A stretch of 8,500 nt of DNA from Acidimicrobiaceae bacterium (lineage in GTDB: Bacteria; Actinomycetota; Acidimicrobiia; Acidimicrobiales; Acidimicrobiaceae). This document shows positions 4,903 through 8,500 of this stretch, in pieces. Under the pieces are notes generated by a model that was not told the origin of the DNA, did not search any database, and saw only the letters and a program-made list of their open reading frames with translations. The stretch lies in contig JABEUP010000196.1 in NCBI GenBank assembly GCA_013044365.1, positions 1 to 8,500 on the forward strand, written 5' to 3'. The position numbers were made by a program, and so were the translations under genes. Numbering within the stretch: position 1 is the stretch's first letter; each line of letters opens with the position of its first letter.

Positions 4903-5920
4903 AAAATTTTGTCGCGGCTTTGGCGACTTCCTCCGGCGATACGTCAAGTAAAGGCTCGTCTAACAATCGCTCGAAATAGGTGACATCGCTGCGATAGTAC
5001 CTGTCCGGATTTGACCTGACCAAGATTCTAAAAGTGAGCCTAAAACCAATCTGCTGGGCATCAGGTCCCCCACCTACAATCGAGTAGTTAAAGGCAGAGA
5101 AATTATGTGCATTGTAGTAGGACAATACCCTTTCAACCCCGTCGGAAAGATCTACCAGATTCGAATCACTCAAATCGGTTATGTCGGAGGCCGTGTCAAA
5201 TACCCCCCATATCTCCTGAAATCCCCTCGGTGCGAATGGTGCCATCCAGTTGACAGATCCGGTGGTTGCAATGAAGCGCGAACCGTTTAGTTCCTGTGCC
5301 ACAAGATCATCGAAATAGGATCGCGAAGTCTCCCGAAAATATCGCCTTGCGCCTATAACCTGATCCATTTGACTGGACATTGGCTGGAAATCGTGCGACG
5401 ACTGTAAATGCGGGTGGACAACTGAAGATCCTGACGATGGAAGATAGTTTGCACTTATAGATGACCAAACCAGATCCGGACGAACCTTTCGGATTGCCCT
5501 CGCATGTTCAACCATGACAGCAAACGCGTCATTGAGAAGTGGCGGAGTAAAATCCTCCAACTCAAGGAAATGACGGGTAGTGTCATAAATTCCCACTGAG
5601 GAATAGCCCGAATAGGCCATAATGTTTGGAACCACTGATGCTTTGTTTCTCCTAATTCGGCCTGCCGGAACTATCTCCGGCTCGAAAGGAAATGTAACGC
5701 TCTCGAACACATTGTCGCAAAATGGACAGAATCCGCCGACATCTGTTATCGGTGACAACTCGGGTTTGCTTGCGGGCTGCAACTTCACACCCGACAGGAT
5801 TCGACAGGATTTCCGGGTCAGGGGATCGATCCGTTGCACCAGCGGAATCGACTTCCACGTCCCACCGTCTGTGGCATCGGGAGCCCTCGCCTCTAGATTG
5901 ATCTCCCTAAATTCGATCAT
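4895..5920 (-). CDS. galT: Galactose-1-phosphate uridylyltransferase-like protein
   Basis: This 341-residue HIT-superfamily protein matches GalT, which exchanges UMP between UDP-glucose and galactose-1-phosphate. The active site is H169-P-H-L-Q173, with H171 the likely covalent nucleophile, in the context SSGSSVVHPHLQ. The zinc ligands known from E. coli GalT have counterparts: C65 and C68 (CPFC), H117 (IYDTTRH) and H169. Length fits the family. On the - strand the ATG at 5920 is preceded by AGGA (5927-5930) at 6 bases. The stop overlaps the end of the haem protein gene by 8 bp, tail to tail. No other Leloir genes (galK, galE) are nearby, and sequence outside the motifs is divergent. The substrate may therefore be another sugar-1-phosphate or a dinucleotide, as in related phosphorylases. 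Confidence 0.75.
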   Translation of the reverse strand: MIEFREINLEARAPDATDGGTWKSIPLVQRIDPLTRKSCRILSGVKLQPASKPELSPITDVGGFCPFCDNVFESVTFPFEPEIVPAGRIRRNKASVVPNIMAYSGYSSVGIYDTTRHFLELEDFTPPLLNDAFAVMVEHARAIRKVRPDLVWSSISANYLPSSGSSVVHPHLQSSHDFQPMSSQMDQVIGARRYFRETSRSYFDDLVAQELNGSRFIATTGSVNWMAPFAPRGFQEIWGVFDTASDITDLSDSNLVDLSDGVERVLSYYNAHNFSAFNYSIVGGGPDAQQIGFRLTFRILVRSNPDRYYRSDVTYFERLLDEPLLDVSPEEVAKAATKFFN

Positions 5921-5953
5921 CGATCATCCTTCCCCTTCAAGCACCGGCCAAAC

Positions 5954-5981
5954 AGAATCGAACTGACTCGCAATTCGTCAA
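5954..5981 (-). promoter_or_regulatory. Candidate sigma70-type promoter for the GalT-like gene
   Basis: On the - strand TTGACG (+ coordinates 5976-5981) is followed after 16 bases by GATTCT (5954-5959), giving a start near 5947 and a leader of about 27 bases before the ATG at 5920. The -35 is excellent and the -10 mediocre. Confidence 0.4.
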
Positions 5982-6116
5982 CAGCAACCAGTATGCACAA
6001 TAGTGTAACCCATACATAAAATCGTGGAAAATAGAACCCTCTGAATCTTCCTGGCACACCTGGTGGCAATCTCATCTACACAGATCTCCTCCACGGCAAC
6101 ACCCAAATCAGTGCTG

Positions 6117-6122
6117 TAAACT
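6117..6122 (+). promoter_or_regulatory. Candidate -10 box for leaderless transcription of the reductase gene
   Basis: TAAACT (TAnnnT form) ends 7 bases before the ATG at 6130, placing the predicted transcription start at 6129-6130. No Shine-Dalgarno precedes the ATG, and an in-frame TGA sits immediately before it (6127-6129), so no longer start exists. Together this suggests a leaderless mRNA, common in actinobacteria. No -35 is clear. Confidence 0.4.
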
Positions 6123-6129
6123 CTGTTGA

Positions 6130-6834
6130 ATGCGAGACTTTCCATTGGACGCACATGAACTAGAGAATTTCTATCCCGCTCCAACTAAGCCGCCACCGGA
6201 AAGGCCGTGGATCAGGGCAAATTTCGCAACAACCCCGAACGGGGTCGTAAAAATCGATGGGGCAAGTAAAGGGGTCTCGGGACCCCCGGACAGAGAAGTG
6301 TTTGCATTCCTGCGGAATCACTGCGATGCCGTGCTTGTTGGAGCGTCGACTGCACGCAAAGAGAACTACTCGGTTCCCAAAAACCTTGGCACCGCCGGCA
6401 AGGCTCCGTTACTGATAATCGTGACAAACTCCATGGATTTGGATGATCGCGCCCAGTTTCTTGACAAAGGTTCCCCGCCGCTCATCGTTACCACCGAGCA
6501 ATCTTTGTCCAAACACCTCTCTAGGATTGATAGCTTCTCGGACAAAGCAACAGTGATTACCTTTGGCAGAGAATCGGTTGACTTCAGGGAACTTCTCTCC
6601 TACCTTCGTTCCCAGGGCATCGGTTTACTACTTTGCGAAGGCGGCCCCCAGATTTTTTCACAGCTGCTGACGCAAGGCCTTGTCGACGAGCTCTGCCTAA
6701 CAATTTCTCCACGAATCGGCCCGGGAGAACCCTCTGGAATCGTAAACATTGGTAATAGGCCTCAAATCGAAATGTCCCTTGCATCATTTTTCGAAGTTGA
6801 CGGCTATCTATTCTGTAGGTATCTTGCCGGCTGA
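6130..6834 (+). CDS. RibD C-terminal-domain (pyrimidine reductase-like) protein
   Basis: This 234-residue protein has the dihydrofolate-reductase-like fold of the RibD C-terminal domain, which in riboflavin synthesis reduces 5-amino-6-ribosylamino-uracil phosphate with NADPH. The layout resembles stand-alone actinobacterial members such as Rv2671: a Y-x-P start with WIRANFA (27-33), SGPPDREVFAFLRNHCDAVLVGASTARKENY (50-80), and LLLCEGGPQIFSQLL (166-180) followed by LVDELCLTISPRIG (184-197). The EGGP turn is the expected nucleotide-binding loop. At the position where the family usually reads SLDG, this protein has TPNG (35-38), followed by an extra VVKIDG. There is no deaminase domain. It is divergent from the GalT-like gene. 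The reductase fold is firm; activity in flavin synthesis is uncertain, as several stand-alone homologues have other or unknown substrates. Confidence 0.8.
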   Translation: MRDFPLDAHELENFYPAPTKPPPERPWIRANFATTPNGVVKIDGASKGVSGPPDREVFAFLRNHCDAVLVGASTARKENYSVPKNLGTAGKAPLLIIVTNSMDLDDRAQFLDKGSPPLIVTTEQSLSKHLSRIDSFSDKATVITFGRESVDFRELLSYLRSQGIGLLLCEGGPQIFSQLLTQGLVDELCLTISPRIGPGEPSGIVNIGNRPQIEMSLASFFEVDGYLFCRYLAG

Positions 6835-6855
6835 CCACAACTTCCCATAAAGCAA

Positions 6856-6890
6856 TCTGGGTCTTTGCCGAAAACGGGCAAAGACCCAGA
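6856..6890. terminator. 14-bp perfect hairpin between convergent genes
   Basis: TCTGGGTCTTTGCC (6856-6869) pairs perfectly with 6877-6890 around the 7-base loop GAAAACG. It lies 21 bp past the reductase stop and 72 bp past the sdhB stop on the other strand, the right place for a bidirectional terminator. No T-run follows on either strand, so it is not a classic intrinsic terminator; the U-less type proposed for actinobacteria or an RNA-stabilising stem are options. Confidence 0.7.
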
Positions 6891-6895
6891 GCCAT

Positions 6896-6933
6896 TAATC
6901 TGGCGGCACAGATTAGTGCATATCAAATATGCA
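6896..6933. repeat. Two further small hairpins next to the terminator-like stem
   Basis: TAATCT (6896-6901) pairs with AGATTA (6910-6915) around 8 bases, and TGCATAT (6917-6923) pairs with ATATGCA (6927-6933) around CAA. With the larger stem at 6856-6890 they form three successive hairpins in about 80 bases. On the - strand they come first after the sdhB stop. Confidence 0.4.
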
Positions 6934-6962
6934 ACCGCCAACTTTAAAGCAGTAAAACTGAA

Positions 6963-7772
6963 TTACCTACTTATTTTGACTGGGACCGGATTCGTTCGAT
7001 AAGTAGCCGCCTCTTCTGCAGTCTTTTTAGTGCGGCGTAAAATCTTCCTGCCAAGCCAGGCAATCGGATCGTAGGAAGAGTCGACGACGCGCTCCTTCAA
7101 AGGAATGATCGCATTGTCGGTGATCTTGATATGTTCGGGACAGACCTCTGTACAGCATTTGGTTATGTTGCAATATCCTAAGCCCATCTTCTGACGTAAC
7201 AATTCGCGCCTGTCGTTTGTGTCGAGGGGATGCGATTCCAATTCCATGTACCTTATAAACAAACGCGGACCCGCATAGTGTTCCTTGTTTTCCTCGTGAT
7301 CCCTTATCACGTGGCAAATGTCCTGGCACATGAAGCACTCTATACACTTGCGGAATTCCTGACCCCGTTCCACATCAATTTGCTGCATACGATACGTTCC
7401 ATCAGGCTCACGATCCTTTGGTGCGAAAGGAGGGAGCCTTCTAGCCATCTCGTAATTGAACGACACATCCGTAACCAGATCCCGGATGATTGGAAAGGTC
7501 TTCATGGGCGCAATCACCACCGGCACTTCAGTTGGCAGTGTGTCCATTCGTGTCATACACATCAGATGTGGAAGACCATTGATCTCCGCTGAACACGAAC
7601 CACATTTGCCTGCCTTGCAGTTCCATCTGCAGGCCAAGTCTGGAGCCGCTTCAGCCTGGATGCGGTGCACCACGTCCAAGACCACTTCACCTTCGGAAAC
7701 CTCAGTGGGAAAGTCCTGGAAATCACCTCCGTCTGAATCACCACGCCATATTCGCATTACAACTTCGGCCAT
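6963..7772 (-). CDS. sdhB: Succinate dehydrogenase/fumarate reductase iron-sulfur subunit
   Basis: SdhB passes electrons from the flavin of SdhA through three iron-sulfur clusters to the membrane quinone site. Over 269 residues, C52, C57, C60 and C72 bind the [2Fe-2S] cluster in a plant-ferredoxin-like N-domain. C143, C146, C149 and C211 match the [4Fe-4S] ligands, and C153, C201 and C207 the [3Fe-4S] ligands, by comparison with E. coli SdhB spacing. An extra C48 precedes the first cluster. The sequence style, including CNITKCCTEVCPEH, resembles actinobacterial Rv0247c. The start ATG overlaps the sdhA stop as TGATG, with AGGGG (7780-7784) 7 bases ahead. A basic C-terminal tail (242-250, RKILRRTKK) may lie at the membrane. 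No membrane-anchor gene follows, so it should be upstream of sdhA outside the window. Confidence 0.93.
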   Translation of the reverse strand: MAEVVMRIWRGDSDGGDFQDFPTEVSEGEVVLDVVHRIQAEAAPDLACRWNCKAGKCGSCSAEINGLPHLMCMTRMDTLPTEVPVVIAPMKTFPIIRDLVTDVSFNYEMARRLPPFAPKDREPDGTYRMQQIDVERGQEFRKCIECFMCQDICHVIRDHEENKEHYAGPRLFIRYMELESHPLDTNDRRELLRQKMGLGYCNITKCCTEVCPEHIKITDNAIIPLKERVVDSSYDPIAWLGRKILRRTKKTAEEAATYRTNPVPVKISR

Positions 7773-8500
7773 CAGTGTGCCCCTTCCTCAAGTAAGGCCT
7801 TAAGCTCATCTGGCATCTCAGGCAATGGTTCTGGCGTTACAATATTTTCTCCGGCCGGGTTGAGACGTTGAACGAAATTCATCTTTCCTAACTCCGCATC
7901 CGGTGCTGGGTAGTCGTCCCGGGTATGTCCACCGCGACTCTCTTTACGCTCTAGCGCACCCAGTGTCACCATTGTGGATACTGACAGCATGGAGGGAAGG
8001 TCCGTGGCAAGGTTCCATCCAGGGTTATAGGCGAGGCCACCCTTTACACAAACGTTCTTGACGCGCTCTTTAATCGAGTTGATCTCGACAAGCGCCTGAG
8101 ACAATTCTGACTCAGTTCGGATTATGCCCACCAAGTTTTGCATCGTCTCTTGAAGGTCATGCTGCAAATCGTAGGGATTCTCTCCGCCCTCTCTCGAGAG
8201 AGGAGCCAAGGCCTCTGCAATTATCGCAGCAATTTCCCCGTCATCAACCGAAGTACTGGTTGTCCTTCCGGTCGCATAGTCGGATGCACCGATTCCTGCG
8301 CGGCGACCAAACACCAGCAGGTCTGACAGTGAGTTACCACCCAGACGGTTTGCACCGTGCAACCCGCCGGCTACCTCGCCAGCCGCGAATAATCCAGGAA
8401 TCGTTGAGGCTGCCGTATCTGCGTCAACCCTTATGCCACCCATTATATAATGGCAGGTTGGACCCACTTCCATGGCTTCTTTGGTTATGTCTACTCCTGC
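7772..8500 (-). CDS. sdhA: Succinate dehydrogenase/fumarate reductase flavoprotein subunit, C-terminal part
   Basis: The 242 C-terminal residues of SdhA, the FAD-carrying subunit that interconverts succinate and fumarate at the cytoplasmic face of the membrane. The frame is open to the right window edge, so the N-terminal Rossmann domain and the covalent-FAD histidine region are missing. An internal methionine at 8473 is not the start; residues before it (GVDITKEA) continue the family pattern. Landmarks are MEVGPTCHYIMGGIRVD, with the substrate-site histidine, GLFAAGEVAGG, then HGANRLGGNSLSDLLVFGRRAG of the FAD-binding region, and a helical C-terminal domain. It overlaps sdhB by one base (TGATG), so both are translated from one mRNA. 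It resembles the Rv0248c type. Confidence 0.93.
   Translation of the reverse strand, partial: AGVDITKEAMEVGPTCHYIMGGIRVDADTAASTIPGLFAAGEVAGGLHGANRLGGNSLSDLLVFGRRAGIGASDYATGRTTSTSVDDGEIAAIIAEALAPLSREGGENPYDLQHDLQETMQNLVGIIRTESELSQALVEINSIKERVKNVCVKGGLAYNPGWNLATDLPSMLSVSTMVTLGALERKESRGGHTRDDYPAPDAELGKMNFVQRLNPAGENIVTPEPLPEMPDELKALLEEGAH

Noticed and set aside
8471..8473. ATG as the start of a short sdhA
   Set aside because: The frame is open upstream to the window edge and the preceding codons continue the SdhA pattern, so the gene is cut by the edge rather than truncated.

Overview
The window looks like chromosomal DNA of a free-living actinobacterium of moderate G+C (roughly half, judged by eye). 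The pointers are family resemblances: a MutT1-like Nudix protein, an SdhA/SdhB pair of the Rv0248c/Rv0247c type, a RibD C-terminal-domain reductase like Rv2671, the tail of a RecB-type nuclease with a cysteine cluster, TTG/GTG starts and a probable leaderless gene. A lineage such as the Acidimicrobiia would fit, but this is inference. No tRNA, rRNA, CRISPR array, insertion sequence or phage gene was found.

Left part (1-1895, + strand): the last 25 codons of a RecB-like exonuclease, then a PAP2-type membrane phosphatase, a Nudix hydrolase starting a few bases after it, and a DsbA-fold protein with a one-cysteine active site. A 332-bp non-coding stretch (1896-2227) follows. It holds a 17-bp palindrome, a perfect 10-bp inverted repeat and an 8-bp direct repeat just upstream of the next operon.

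Centre (2228-4902, + strand): the most interesting part is a tight four-gene operon. Two small, unrecognised, Ser/Thr-rich proteins each have an N-terminal membrane or signal segment, a short coiled coil and one copy of an H-x-x-T-G-A-S-x-A motif. They are followed by an ApbE-type FAD:protein FMN transferase and a six-helix ferric-reductase-like haem b membrane protein without a flavin/NAD(P)H domain. TGAS resembles the S/T-G-A-T/S sequence to which ApbE attaches FMN. My proposal is that the small proteins are minimal flavinylated electron carriers, loaded by ApbE and reduced or oxidised through the haem protein. The motif and gene order are seen directly; the function is inference.

Right part: a galactose-1-phosphate uridylyltransferase-like gene (- strand) overlaps the haem protein gene tail to tail by 8 bp. 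It is divergent from a RibD C-terminal-domain reductase gene (+), whose ATG lies just after a -10-like box. A 14-bp perfect hairpin and two smaller hairpins separate that gene from convergent sdhB and sdhA (- strand), the latter cut by the right edge. The sdhA stop and sdhB start overlap as TGATG, so the two are co-transcribed.
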